A stretch of 64,000 nt of DNA from Marivita sp. S6314 (GCF_023015985.1 NZ_JALKAO010000004.1:310001-374000); one strand, 5' to 3'. Counted from the first letter of the stretch, positions 17,329 through 26,342 are shown. Notes: a model not told the origin generated them from the sequence alone. Numbers and translations are program-made.

Positions 17329-17476
17329 TGTCACTGCCCCTGTCTTGCCTCGCATGACCATGTCGGGCAACGCGATCCGGCTTCCTGCCCGAAAACGACA
17401 TCATGTGTCGGCAGATGGCAACCGGTCGTGTGATCGTCGACAAAGGGTAAGCACATGTCAGCAGGAGACTCCCGCC

Positions 17477-19891
17477 ATGAAAACCCACGCCCAAGCCGTC
17501 GTCATCGGAGGCGGCGTTATTGGCTGCTCGATCCTCTATCACCTTGCCAAGCTGGGGTGGACGGACGTGGTCCTGCTGGAACGGGACGAGTTGACCAGTG
17601 GGTCGACATGGCACGCGGCGGCGAACATTCACGGGCTGCATGACAGCACCAATATCAGCCGCATTCAGCATTATACGATGAACCTCTACAAAGAGTTGGA
17701 GGCCGAGACGGGGCAGTCCTGTGGGGTGTTTCAGCCGGGGTCGCTGTATCTGGCGCAGACGGAAGAGCGCGAGCACCAGTTGCGGCTGCAAGAGGCGAAG
17801 GCCCGGCTTTACGGGATGAACTTTCATGAAGTGTCGCGGGATGAGGCGGAGCGCTTACATCCGCTGGTGAATTTCGATGGCATCCGCTGCATCATGTTCG
17901 AACCCGATGGCGGCAATGTCGACCCGTCCGGGGTGACCGCGGCCTATGCGGCGGGGGCGCGGCAGCGGGGGGCGGACATCCATCGCTTTACGCCCGTGAC
18001 GGCGACCGAGCAGCAGGCGGATGGGTCATGGATTGTGCGCACGCCGAACGGGGATATTCACACGCCTTGGGTGGTGAACGCCGCCGGATTGTGGGGGCGG
18101 GAAGTCGCGGCTTTAGCAGGGATCACGTTGCCGCTCTTGCCGACAGAGCATCAGTATTTCGTCACCGAAACGATTGTCGAGATCGCCGCGATGGATCGGC
18201 GGTTGCCGTCGGTCGCGGACCGGGATGGGGAGTATTATCTTCGGCAAGAGGGCAAGGGCTTGCTGGTGGGTGCCTATGAGAAAGACGTGCGGTTCTGGGC
18301 CGAGGATGGCACGCCGCAGGGCTTTGGGCATGAGCTGTTTGCCGATGATCTGGAGCGGATCGAAGACAACATGATGCGCGCGATTGACCGGGTGCCTGCC
18401 GTGGGGGAGGCCGGGATCAAACGGGTGATCAACGGGCCAATGATCTGGTCGCCGGACAGCAATGTGTTGCTGGGGCCGGTACCGGAAAAGCAGGGGTATT
18501 TTTGCTGCAATGGGATCATTCCGGGGTTTTCGCAATCCGGCGGCATGGGCCAGATGGTGGCGCAGTGGATCGTCGAAGGCGAGATGCAGTACGACATGTT
18601 TGCCTGGGACATGGCGCGGTTTGGCGATTGGGCGGATGCCAAGTTCACCAAGGCGCGGGTGGGGGATCAGTACGCGCATCGGTTCAAAATCCACTTCCCG
18701 AACGAAGAACGCAGCGCCGGGCGGCCTGCGCGCACGCGGCCTGTTTACGAGATGCAGCGCGACATGGGGGCGGTGTTTGGGCTCAACTACGGCTGGGAAC
18801 ATCCGCTTTATTTTTCGAAAGACGTGCCCGACAGCGCCGGGTTCACGCGCCAACCGTGGTGGGATGTGGTGGGCCATGAGGCGCGGACATTGCGCGACAG
18901 GGCCGGGATCATCGACATCTCGAATTTTGCAAAATACCGCGTCACGGGGCCGGGGGCCGAGGACTGGCTGAACGCGGTCTTCGCCAACCGCATGCCGCGC
19001 GCGGTGGGGCGGTCGTGCCTGACGCCGCTCATCGGCAAACGCGGCGGGATCGCGGGGGATGCGACGGTCACGCGGGTGGCCGAGGACGACTTCTGGATCA
19101 TCAGCTCGGGCATGGCGGAGCGCTATCAGAAGCGCTTCTACGATCAGGTGCGACTGCCTGCGGGCACGCGTTTCGAAAGCCTGACAGACACATGGTGCGG
19201 CTTCAACGTGGCCGGGCCAGAGAGCCGGGCGCTGTTGCAGCGGTTGACCAACGTGTCTTTGGCGACGCCTGACTGGCCGTTTATGCGGTCGCAGATGATC
19301 GACCTGGCTGGGATCGCCGTGATGGCGTTGCGGGTGTCGTTCACGGGCGACCTTGGGTGGGAATTGCATTGCCGGGCCGAGGATCAGGCGGCGCTGTATT
19401 CTGCTTTGTTGGAGGCCGGGAAAGAGGTTGGGGCTGTTCCCGTTGGCAGCCGGGCGCTGATGAGCTTGCGGCTGGAAAAGGGCTACGGGTCCTGGGGCCG
19501 GGAATACAGCCCGGAATACTGGCCGCAGGAATGTGGGCTGGACCGGTTGTGCACGCGGGACAAGGCGTATCTGAACCGCGACGCGGCAATGGCTGCGATG
19601 GAGGCCGCGCCGCGCGAGCGCATGGTGGTGCTGGCCATCAACGCGGAGGACACCGAGGCCTCCTGCGCCGATGCGACGGGGGGTGAGCCGATCTTCAAGG
19701 AGGGCACCGGCATCGGGCGCGTGACATCCGGCGGGTATGGCTACCATGTGGGCCTGTCGCTGGCGCTTGGCTATGTCAAAGCCGCAAGCCCCGGTGACGA
19801 AGTGGAGGTGATGATCCTTGGTCGGCCACATCGGGCGATGATCCTTGAAACGCCGCCGTTTGATCCGGATGGCGCACGGTTGCGCGCCTGA
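17477..19891 (+). CDS. Dimethylglycine/sarcosine dehydrogenase-like FAD and GcvT protein (copy 2)
   Basis: An 804-residue paralogue of the divergent gene with the same order: DAO domain (AVVIGGGVIGCSILYHLAKL; SGSTWHAAANIHG with the flavinylated His), FAO_M, then GcvT and GcvT C-terminal parts (GAEDWLNAVFANRMP, SFTGDLGWELHC, SLRLEKGYGSWGREYSP). The ATG at 17477 has AGGAG at 17463-17467; upstream in-frame codons are not supported. The residues after the FAD histidine differ from copy 1 (AANIHGLHDSTN against AGGFHTLNGDTN), pointing to a different methylated substrate. Likely substrates are dimethylglycine, sarcosine or a related betaine breakdown product. Confidence 0.87.
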   Translation: MKTHAQAVVIGGGVIGCSILYHLAKLGWTDVVLLERDELTSGSTWHAAANIHGLHDSTNISRIQHYTMNLYKELEAETGQSCGVFQPGSLYLAQTEEREHQLRLQEAKARLYGMNFHEVSRDEAERLHPLVNFDGIRCIMFEPDGGNVDPSGVTAAYAAGARQRGADIHRFTPVTATEQQADGSWIVRTPNGDIHTPWVVNAAGLWGREVAALAGITLPLLPTEHQYFVTETIVEIAAMDRRLPSVADRDGEYYLRQEGKGLLVGAYEKDVRFWAEDGTPQGFGHELFADDLERIEDNMMRAIDRVPAVGEAGIKRVINGPMIWSPDSNVLLGPVPEKQGYFCCNGIIPGFSQSGGMGQMVAQWIVEGEMQYDMFAWDMARFGDWADAKFTKARVGDQYAHRFKIHFPNEERSAGRPARTRPVYEMQRDMGAVFGLNYGWEHPLYFSKDVPDSAGFTRQPWWDVVGHEARTLRDRAGIIDISNFAKYRVTGPGAEDWLNAVFANRMPRAVGRSCLTPLIGKRGGIAGDATVTRVAEDDFWIISSGMAERYQKRFYDQVRLPAGTRFESLTDTWCGFNVAGPESRALLQRLTNVSLATPDWPFMRSQMIDLAGIAVMALRVSFTGDLGWELHCRAEDQAALYSALLEAGKEVGAVPVGSRALMSLRLEKGYGSWGREYSPEYWPQECGLDRLCTRDKAYLNRDAAMAAMEAAPRERMVVLAINAEDTEASCADATGGEPIFKEGTGIGRVTSGGYGYHVGLSLALGYVKAASPGDEVEVMILGRPHRAMILETPPFDPDGARLRA

Positions 19892-19900
19892 TTTCTCTGT

Positions 19901-19980
19901 TTTCCAAATACCTCGGGGTTTGGGGTGGAACCCCAAGAGTTTCCAGTGATGGAAACTCCAAAATGCGTCACCGCATTTTG
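19901..19980. terminator. Three stacked hairpins with ATACCTCGGGG element, convergent junction
   Basis: Starting with CCAAATACCTCGGGG, a hairpin (GGGGTT at 19915-19920 with AACCCC at 19929-19934) is followed by a second (GAGTTTCC/GGAAACTC, 19937-19958). A third has 9-bp arms CAAAATGCG/CGCATTTTG (19959-19980, loop TCAC). Read on the minus strand, the first hairpin runs into CCCCGAGGTATTT, so it can end transcription of the CorC-like gene. Confidence 0.65.
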
Positions 19981-19987
19981 ATCCGCC

Positions 19988-21313
19988 TCATTCAGCCGAG
20001 AGCGGGCGGATTTTCAGCGCGGTGATCCGGTTGTTCTCGCGTGCGGCCACTTCAAAGCGGAAGCCGTGAAAGCTGAAACACTGTCCGGTGGTGGGGATCA
20101 TCTGCGCCTCGTGAATCACCAGACCGGCCACCGTATTGGCCTCGTCATCGGGCAGCGACCAATCCAGCGCCCGGTTGAGATCGCGGATGGTCATCGCGCC
20201 TTCGATCCAGAAATTGCCATCCTCAGCGCGCTTGATGTTGTTTTCATCCTCGGGGTCAAATTCATCGGTGATTTCGCCGACGATTTCCTCAAGGATGTCT
20301 TCCAGCGTGATCAGGCCCTGCAAAGCGCCGTATTCATCCACCACCAGCGCAAAATGCGTGTGTCTCCGCAGGAACTGGCGCATCTGGTCGTCCAGCGATG
20401 TGCTTTCGGGAATGAAATACGGCTGCATCGACACGTCCGAGAATTTGAACTCGGCCAGTGCGTCCACCGGGCGGTCGGTTTCCTGCAGGAACCGGTACAT
20501 CGCGCGGAAGAGGTCCTTGGCATGCACCACGCCGATGATGTTTTCGGGATCGCCACGGAACACCGGCAGGCGGGTGTGGTTCGATTCCAGACACTGTCGC
20601 AGGATGTCCTGCGGGTCCTTGTCGGCATCGATCATCTCGATTCCCGAGCGGTGCAACATGATCTCTTCCACGGTGCGGTCGCTGAGGTCCAGCGCGCCCA
20701 GGATGCGGTCGCGGTCTTCCTTCTGGACGACCCCTTCAGAATGGCCCAGCTGCAAGGCGCCCGCAATCTCTTCGCGCACGGCAAGGATGTGGCTGTCGGG
20801 GTCGGTTTTCACACCGAACACGCTTAGCACGCCGCGCACCAGGACGCGCACCGCGGCAACAACCGGCGAGAACACGCGGATCACAAGGGCAATGACTGGC
20901 GACACGCGGCTTGCGGCGGTTTCGGCGTTGGTGATGGCATAGGTCTTGGGCAGCACTTCGGCAAAGACCAGCACCAGAACCGTCATCACCAGCGTTGCAA
21001 GCGCCACACCGGATTCGCCGAACATCCGGGTGAACAGGGCCGTTGCCAGCGACGTCGCTAGGATGTTGACCAGGTTGTTGCCCAGCAGGACCGACCCGAT
21101 CAGACGCTCATTGTCTTCGGTGATGTTGAGCGCCCGTTCCGCGCCTTTTGATCCCTTGTCGGACATCGTCCGCAGCTTGCCGCGCGATGCGGCGGTCAGG
21201 GCGGTTTCCGAGCCACTGAAAAAGGCGGACAGCACCAGCAATCCGACAATGGCAGAAGCGGTGATCCAGAGAGCGGCATCTGCCGCGGTCGTTGCGGGTT
21301 CCATTGGGTCCAA
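19988..21313 (-). CDS. CorC/HlyC family (CNNM-CBS) membrane protein
   Basis: A 441-residue protein with an N-terminal CNNM (DUF21) membrane domain: VGLLVLSAFFSGSETALTAA is the family mark, with further helices around LATLVMTVLVLVFAEVLPK. A tandem CBS pair (HTRLPVFRGDPENIIGVVH and FALVVDEYGALQGLITLED) and a C-terminal CorC/HlyC domain (NFWIEGAMTIRDLNRAL, AGLVIHEAQMIPTTGQ) follow. Proteins of this layout are linked to Mg2+ or Co2+ efflux; the name hemolysin is historical. An in-frame ATG at 21304 is an alternative start. Transcribed towards the DMGDH-like gene. Confidence 0.88.
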   Translation of the reverse strand: MDPMEPATTAADAALWITASAIVGLLVLSAFFSGSETALTAASRGKLRTMSDKGSKGAERALNITEDNERLIGSVLLGNNLVNILATSLATALFTRMFGESGVALATLVMTVLVLVFAEVLPKTYAITNAETAASRVSPVIALVIRVFSPVVAAVRVLVRGVLSVFGVKTDPDSHILAVREEIAGALQLGHSEGVVQKEDRDRILGALDLSDRTVEEIMLHRSGIEMIDADKDPQDILRQCLESNHTRLPVFRGDPENIIGVVHAKDLFRAMYRFLQETDRPVDALAEFKFSDVSMQPYFIPESTSLDDQMRQFLRRHTHFALVVDEYGALQGLITLEDILEEIVGEITDEFDPEDENNIKRAEDGNFWIEGAMTIRDLNRALDWSLPDDEANTVAGLVIHEAQMIPTTGQCFSFHGFRFEVAARENNRITALKIRPLSAE

Positions 21314-21372
21314 CGTCTTGAAAGGTTTATAGGGTTATGGGGGCGCTGTGGCCCACGTTCAAGGGCCGCAGG

Positions 21373-22299
21373 TCAGTCGCGTGCCAGCGGGTGGTGATCC
21401 AGCACCAATTCCTTGAGCCGTTCTTCCAGAACATGGGTGTAAATCTCGGTCGTGGATACGTCGGCATGGCCCAGAAAGGTCTGGATGGCGCGCAGATCGG
21501 CGCCATTGGCCAGAAGATGCGTCGCAAAGGCGTGCCGCAGCGTGTGTGGTGTGACCTTGTCCGGGGATACGCCGCCTTTGACCGCAAGTTCCTTGATCAG
21601 GATATAGAACGCGTGTCGCGTCAGGTATCCGGATTTGCCGCGCGACGGGAACAGGAAGGGCGAGGCCGGTTTGCCTTCCTGCCGGGCCGCGTCTTCCCCG
21701 GCTTCGCGGGTGGCCAGCCAGTCGCGCAAGGCGGCGCGGGCGGGGGGCGAGAGCGGCACCATCCGTTCCTTGCCGCCCTTGCCCCGGATGAGCAGCATGC
21801 GCGGATCGCCCTTGGCCGATGTCAGCGGCAGCGAGACCAGTTCGCTGACCCGCATGCCGGTGGCATAGAGCAGTTGCATCAGGCAGGTGTTGCGCAGCTT
21901 GTCCGCATCGGTGCGCCCATGGGTGGTGGCGGCGTCCAGCAGGCGGTCGACTTCTTCGGTCGACAAGGTCTTGGGCAGGCGTTTGTCGCGGCCGGGGCCG
22001 CTGATCTGAACGGCGGGGTTGTCGGCGCGAAAGCCTTCTTCGAAACAGAAGCGATAGAGCTGCTTGATCGCCGACAGGCGGCGCGCGCGGGTCGATTTGG
22101 CCAGCCCCTGTGCGTCGCAACTGACCAGATAAGCCTCGACATCGGATTTCTGCGCGTCCGTCAGCGAGGATCCGGCGTGCTCCAGCCAGTCGCGGAAGTC
22201 TTTCAGGTCACGCGCATAGGCCAGCTGCGTGTTGGTGGCCGCGCCGCGTTCGGCGGCTTGCGCATCCAGAAACGCGCCAATCCAGTGCAGATCGCTCAT
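21373..22299 (-). CDS. xerD: Tyrosine recombinase XerD
   Basis: Site-specific recombinase acting with XerC at dif to resolve chromosome dimers. The 308 residues comprise an N-terminal SAM-like DNA-binding domain (about 5-95) and a catalytic domain. Catalytic residues seen are Arg150 (YATGMRVSEL), Lys174 (GKGGKERMV), His252 and Arg255 (PHTLRHAFATH), His278 (LGHADVSTT) and nucleophile Tyr287 (TEIYTHV). Length and the ending favour XerD over phage integrases. Its start overlaps the preceding uncharacterised gene by 4 bp, so it is the third gene of a minus-strand operon. Confidence 0.93.
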   Translation of the reverse strand: MSDLHWIGAFLDAQAAERGAATNTQLAYARDLKDFRDWLEHAGSSLTDAQKSDVEAYLVSCDAQGLAKSTRARRLSAIKQLYRFCFEEGFRADNPAVQISGPGRDKRLPKTLSTEEVDRLLDAATTHGRTDADKLRNTCLMQLLYATGMRVSELVSLPLTSAKGDPRMLLIRGKGGKERMVPLSPPARAALRDWLATREAGEDAARQEGKPASPFLFPSRGKSGYLTRHAFYILIKELAVKGGVSPDKVTPHTLRHAFATHLLANGADLRAIQTFLGHADVSTTEIYTHVLEERLKELVLDHHPLARD

Positions 22300-23852
22300 C
22301 GCCGGGCCCCTTCCATATCAAGGATGGCCAATTGCAGGGCCGCGCGCCGGGCTGTGTCTTCCAGACCAAAGGCGCGCAAGGTTTGCAGCGCCTGCGTCAG
22401 GTCCGCCGGTCGCCCCTCGGCCCCGGTTTCAAAGCGCAACAGGGTGGTCAGGAGGGCTTCGCCAAGTCGGTTTTCCTGCGCCATTTGCGCAAGGTCATCG
22501 GGGGCTGTCGGGGCTGTTGACCAGGCCTGCGCAAGCGCCTGCGCGTGCGGCACGGTGGATCGCGGTGCACCTGTGGCGTCGCCTTGGGCGATTTTGGCCA
22601 GAAAGACCAGTTCGGGCACGTCGCTGCCCAGCAAGGCCGGGGCAAAGCGTTCGTAATCCTTGGACAGAAGGCCGGCAAATCCCGATATCCTCTCGGCCCG
22701 GTCGCTGAGCGGCAACCCCTGCAAGCGCGCGGCGAACAGGTTGGAGAAGGGCACAAGCAGGCCTGCGGTGCGCATCTGCGGCCAGACCCGTTCCAACGAG
22801 GACGACACTGCGCCGGGGTCGCGGGTGTTCAGGGCGGTTTCGAACCGTTGCAACGCGTCCACGCGGTCCCAGATGCCGCCGGAGGCAGCGCGCAATTGTT
22901 CGGTGTACACGCCCAGAAGCTGGTTGCCATCAATCGCCCCGGCACGGGCCAGCCGTTCGGCGGCCTGCAGTTGCGCGCGCCAGCCGGAATCGCCCGACAG
23001 TTCGACCACGGCAAAAGGCAGGGGCAGGGGTGTTGTTGGCAGCGCTTCGCCAATCGCTTCGAAGAGCCGGAATTGCAGCGGGGTCGGGCGCACCGGGGGG
23101 CGCAGGGGCTGAATGTCTTCGGCGTATTCGGGATCAAGAAAGCGCAGCAAAAGCTCTGCATCCAGATCAGAGAGCTGACCCAGCGCCGTGGCCGTCTGGT
23201 AGATCGTCATGGCGCGGGGAAAATCACCGCTGCGCGTCGCGCACCAGATCCGGGTTGGAAGATCATTGCTCAGCGTGGGTTGATCGTTGAGCACCTGGCA
23301 CAGCGCTTCGTCAGAGCCGGTCAGAAGCGCCAGGTCAAAGGCCTGTTGAAACAGCGCGGGTGTCAGGGTGCCAATCCGTTCCGCCAGCGCTTCGGCAGGG
23401 GCCACAAGCCCGTGTGTGTAAAGGCTGCGCAAGCGCGCGCGCAGCAGGTCTTCGCCGCGGCTGCCCGCAGGCGGCGTGGCTTCGGCCAGCAGCAACGTGT
23501 GGAACAGGGAATCCAGCGCCGGAACAGAGGGCTTGCGCCGGTGCAAGCGCTCCAGTGCGGCGATCAGATCTGCCTCGGCGCTGCCTTGCCACAGCGCCAC
23601 CGGCAACCCGGTTACCGCGCTTGGCAGCAACCCGACGCCCCCGATGGACGGTGTGTCCAGTGGCTGGACGTCGATCTTGGGAACCGTTGCGCTTTGCGCC
23701 ACGGGTTTTTCCGGGGTCTCGGGCTGCACCGTGACCACCGGTTCGACGGTGCGTTGCACCGCCAGCCAGTCGATTGCGGAAAGCGGGGTTTCCTGTGCCG
23801 CAAGGGGCAGGGCCCAAAGGCCGAAAATCAGAGGTACTGCGTTAATTTGCAT
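22296..23852 (-). CDS. Uncharacterised exported protein
   Basis: A 518-residue protein of unknown function. It begins with a short signal peptide (about MQINAVPLIFGLWALPLAAQ). A Pro/Val-rich linker follows (residues about 35-65), then a long, mostly helical, Ala/Leu-rich region with repeat-like helical pairs (AERIGTLTPALFQQAFDLAL, GDFPRAMTIYQTATALGQLS), suggesting an alpha-solenoid or TPR-like fold. No catalytic motif is visible. It overlaps xerD by 4 bp downstream and a 49-residue membrane protein by 11 bp upstream, so the three are translationally coupled. Two cysteines (EALCQVL, RIWCATRS) could pair in the periplasm. Confidence 0.75.
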   Translation of the reverse strand: MQINAVPLIFGLWALPLAAQETPLSAIDWLAVQRTVEPVVTVQPETPEKPVAQSATVPKIDVQPLDTPSIGGVGLLPSAVTGLPVALWQGSAEADLIAALERLHRRKPSVPALDSLFHTLLLAEATPPAGSRGEDLLRARLRSLYTHGLVAPAEALAERIGTLTPALFQQAFDLALLTGSDEALCQVLNDQPTLSNDLPTRIWCATRSGDFPRAMTIYQTATALGQLSDLDAELLLRFLDPEYAEDIQPLRPPVRPTPLQFRLFEAIGEALPTTPLPLPFAVVELSGDSGWRAQLQAAERLARAGAIDGNQLLGVYTEQLRAASGGIWDRVDALQRFETALNTRDPGAVSSSLERVWPQMRTAGLLVPFSNLFAARLQGLPLSDRAERISGFAGLLSKDYERFAPALLGSDVPELVFLAKIAQGDATGAPRSTVPHAQALAQAWSTAPTAPDDLAQMAQENRLGEALLTTLLRFETGAEGRPADLTQALQTLRAFGLEDTARRAALQLAILDMEGARR

Positions 23853-23991
23853 CCAGTGTCACAGGTTTTCGAATCTCGATCTGCGGCGGTGAAAAATCAG
23901 CGCCAAAATAAGGTCCAAGATATGCGTACGCCACCAGCGCCAATCCGCCAATGATCAATAGATAGATCAGCCATTTTAGTATGCGCCCCAT
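23842..23991 (-). CDS. Small single-pass membrane protein, 49 aa
   Basis: An open frame of 49 codons starting ATG at 23991. The protein begins MGRILKWLIYLLIIGGLALV, a positively charged start and one membrane helix (about residues 5-25). A short outer tail follows with SPPQIEIRKPVTLDAN. Its stop overlaps the start of the exported-protein gene by 11 bp, strong evidence that it is translated. The function is unknown. The helix followed by a Pro-rich tail could be a small partner of the exported protein that follows. Confidence 0.75.
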   Translation of the reverse strand: MGRILKWLIYLLIIGGLALVAYAYLGPYFGADFSPPQIEIRKPVTLDAN

Positions 23992-24123
23992 GGACACCCT
24001 CGCCCTGCCTCGGTTATTTTTTGCAACTTATAACTGGCCTTTTGCCCAAGATCACGTCATTCAACCAGCATTATCAGAAAATTGGCGGCAGTTGGCCGAG
24101 TTACAAGGGCACCAGCAGCGGGA

Positions 24124-24672
24124 ATGCAGGGCAAACTGAAGAAAACAGTGGTGCTGGTCGGCATGATGGGGGCCGGAAAAACCGCTGTGGGCAAAGCCTT
24201 GGCGGCCATGCTTGATGTGCCTTTCCTGGATTCGGACGCGGAAATCCAGAAGGCGGCCAATATGACCATCCCCGAGATTTTCGAACGCGACGGGGAGCCG
24301 TTTTTCCGAACCAAGGAAACGCAGGTGATCGGGCGGCTGCTGGACGAAGAGCGGGGCATCCTGTCGACGGGCGGCGGGGCGTTCATGTCGGAAGAAAACC
24401 GCGCGCTGATTTCTGGAAAAGGTGTGGCGGTCTGGCTGAATGCCGATCTGGACCTGCTTTGGAACCGGGTCAAGCACAAGGACACGCGGCCTTTGTTGCG
24501 TGTGCCTGATCCGCTTGGGGCTTTGACGCGGATTTATGAAGAACGTGTTCCGGTTTACGCCTTGGCCGATCTGAGTGTCACGTCAGAGCCGGGCTTGTCG
24601 ATTGATGACATGGCCCGGCGCGTGATCGACGCTTTGCGCACCCGCCCGGATGTGTTGGAGGACCTGGCATGA
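24124..24672 (+). CDS. aroK: Shikimate kinase
   Basis: Phosphorylates shikimate at the 3-hydroxyl with ATP in aromatic amino-acid synthesis. The 182-residue protein has Walker A GMMGAGKTAVGKAL, the shikimate-binding DSD (FLDSDAEI), a FFRTKE segment, STGGGAF (glycine-rich substrate loop) and the lid Arg in DTRPLL. The start at 24124 fits the family length; a TTG 42 bases upstream would add 14 residues. No strong ribosome-binding site decides it. It overlaps aroB at ATGA, the usual aroK-aroB pair, and is divergent from the xerD operon. Confidence 0.93.
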   Translation: MQGKLKKTVVLVGMMGAGKTAVGKALAAMLDVPFLDSDAEIQKAANMTIPEIFERDGEPFFRTKETQVIGRLLDEERGILSTGGGAFMSEENRALISGKGVAVWLNADLDLLWNRVKHKDTRPLLRVPDPLGALTRIYEERVPVYALADLSVTSEPGLSIDDMARRVIDALRTRPDVLEDLA

Positions 24673-25769
24673 TCGAAACGGTACACGTGCCCTTGGGAGA
24701 CCGCGCCTATGACGTGCGCATCGGGGCCGACCTGATGGCGCGCGCGGGCGCGGAGATCGCGCCGCTTTTGCCGCGTCCACGCGTTGCGATTGTCACGGAC
24801 ACCAATGTCGCTGCACAGCATCTGACCGCGTTGGAAACCGCGCTTGAGGCCGAAGGCATCACCTCGGTGAGCCTCGCGCTGCCCGCCGGGGAGGCGACCA
24901 AAGGCTGGCCGGAGTTTGAGCGCACGGTCGAATGGCTGTTGGCGCAAAAGATCGAACGCCGCGATGTCGTGATCGCCCTGGGTGGCGGCGTGATCGGGGA
25001 TCTGGTTGGATTTGCCGCCGCAGTGCTGCGCCGGGGGGTCCGCTTTGTGCAGATCCCAACCTCGCTGTTGGCGCAGGTCGACAGTTCGGTGGGCGGTAAG
25101 ACCGGGATCAATGCGCCGCAGGGCAAGAACCTGATCGGGGCGTTTCACCAGCCGGCGTTGGTGTTGGCCGATATCTCGGTGCTGGACACGCTGACCGACC
25201 GCGATTTTCTGGCTGGCTATGGCGAAGTGGTGAAATACGGCCTGTTGGGCGATGCCGCGTTTTTCGAATGGCAGGAACAGAACGCCGCGCAGGTGGCCGC
25301 CCGTGACCCGGAGGCGCTGGCCTATGCGGTGCGCCGGTCGGTGGAAATGAAAGCCGATATCGTGGTGCGGGACGAGACCGAGCAGGGCGACCGCGCGCTG
25401 TTGAACCTTGGTCACACGTTCTGTCACGCGCTTGAGGCCGCGACCGGCTATTCAGACCGGTTGTTGCACGGAGAGGGCGTGGCCATTGGATGCGGGCTGG
25501 CGTTCGACCTGTCGTCGCGTCTGGGTCTCTGCGCACAAGAAGACCCCAGCCGCGTGCGGCAATTGCTGGCGCAGATGGGGATGCGGGTGTCGCTGTCGGA
25601 TATTCCGGGCGACCTGCCGGATGCGGACGCGCTGTTTGGGTTGATGGGGCAGGACAAGAAAGTTGTCGCGGACCAGATCCATTTCATCCTCGCACGCGGC
25701 ATCGGATCGGCGTTTGTCACAGCAGATGTGCCGAAAGACGCGGTGCTGGAGACGCTGCGCGCGGGTTAG
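24669..25769 (+). CDS. aroB: 3-dehydroquinate synthase
   Basis: Converts DAHP to 3-dehydroquinate, the second shikimate-pathway step, using NAD and a divalent metal. The 366 residues match the family. Seen: IALGGGVIGDLVGFAAAVLR (NAD loop), PTSLLAQVDSSVGGKTGIN (substrate loop), KNLIGAFHQP, EVVKYGLLGD (metal Glu) and LGHTFCHALEA with LLHGEGVAIGC (metal His residues). Overlaps aroK by 4 bp and converges on ssb. Confidence 0.96.
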   Translation: MIETVHVPLGDRAYDVRIGADLMARAGAEIAPLLPRPRVAIVTDTNVAAQHLTALETALEAEGITSVSLALPAGEATKGWPEFERTVEWLLAQKIERRDVVIALGGGVIGDLVGFAAAVLRRGVRFVQIPTSLLAQVDSSVGGKTGINAPQGKNLIGAFHQPALVLADISVLDTLTDRDFLAGYGEVVKYGLLGDAAFFEWQEQNAAQVAARDPEALAYAVRRSVEMKADIVVRDETEQGDRALLNLGHTFCHALEAATGYSDRLLHGEGVAIGCGLAFDLSSRLGLCAQEDPSRVRQLLAQMGMRVSLSDIPGDLPDADALFGLMGQDKKVVADQIHFILARGIGSAFVTADVPKDAVLETLRAG

Positions 25770-25794
25770 CCGGCGGCGCAGCGTGACCGGGTAT

Positions 25795-25825
25795 TGGGCA
25801 TCCCCGGCAAGCCCAGAGATGCCCA
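25795..25825. terminator. Inverted repeat between convergent aroB and ssb
   Basis: TGGGCATC at 25795-25802 pairs with GATGCCCA at 25818-25825 around a 15-base loop. No T-tract follows on either strand, so it is at most a weak terminator or 3'-end structure. Confidence 0.4.
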
Positions 25826-25835
25826 GAACCGGAGT

Positions 25836-26342
25836 TTAGAACGGAATTTCGTCGTCGATATCACGGGCCGGGGCGCGCGCCGGGCCACTGCCGCCGCCGC
25901 TTGAGCCGCCATAATCGCTGGACGCGCCGTAATCGCCGCCATAATCCCCGCCGCCGCTATAGCCACCGCCACTGCCGCCGCCGCTGTCACCACGGCTGTC
26001 GAGCAGTGTCAGTTCCCCGCGATAGGGGCGCAGCACCACTTCGGTCGAATAGCGATCCTGCCCGGACTGGTCCTGCCATTTGCGGGTTTCAAGCTGGCCT
26101 TCGATATACACCTTTGACCCTTTGCGCAGGTATTGTTCTGCGATCCGCGCGAGCGGTTCGGAAAAGATGGCCACGCTGTGCCATTCGGTCTTTTCGCGCC
26201 GTTCACCGGTGTTGCGGTCTTTCCAGTTTTCGGATGTCGCAATCCGCAGGTTGCAGACCTTGCCGCCGTTCTGAAATGTGCGCACTTCGGGATCGCGCCC
26301 CAAATTGCCGACGATGATGACCTTGTTGACTGAACCGGCCAT
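25836..26342 (-). CDS. ssb: Single-stranded DNA-binding protein
   Basis: Tetrameric OB-fold protein that coats single-stranded DNA in replication and repair. The 168-residue protein starts [19 protein letters not shown]; the ATG at 26342 has GGGGGAG just before it, and a longer frame to 26378 is not supported. The OB fold covers residues 1-110 ([32 protein letters not shown]). A Gly/Ser/Tyr-rich linker and the acidic tail DIDDEIPF, which recruits partner proteins, follow. No uvrA gene sits divergently, unlike in some proteobacteria. Confidence 0.96.
   Translation of the reverse strand: MAGSVNKVIIVGNLGRDPEVRTFQNGGKVCNLRIATSENWKDRNTGERREKTEWHSVAIFSEPLARIAEQYLRKGSKVYIEGQLETRKWQDQSGQDRYSTEVVLRPYRGELTLLDSRGDSGGGSGGGYSGGGDYGGDYGASSDYGGSSGGGSGPARAPARDIDDEIPF

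Noticed and set aside
15874-17433. Plus-strand ORF of 519 aa opposite the first DMGDH-like gene
   Set aside because: Mirror of a strongly supported gene; no motif of its own.
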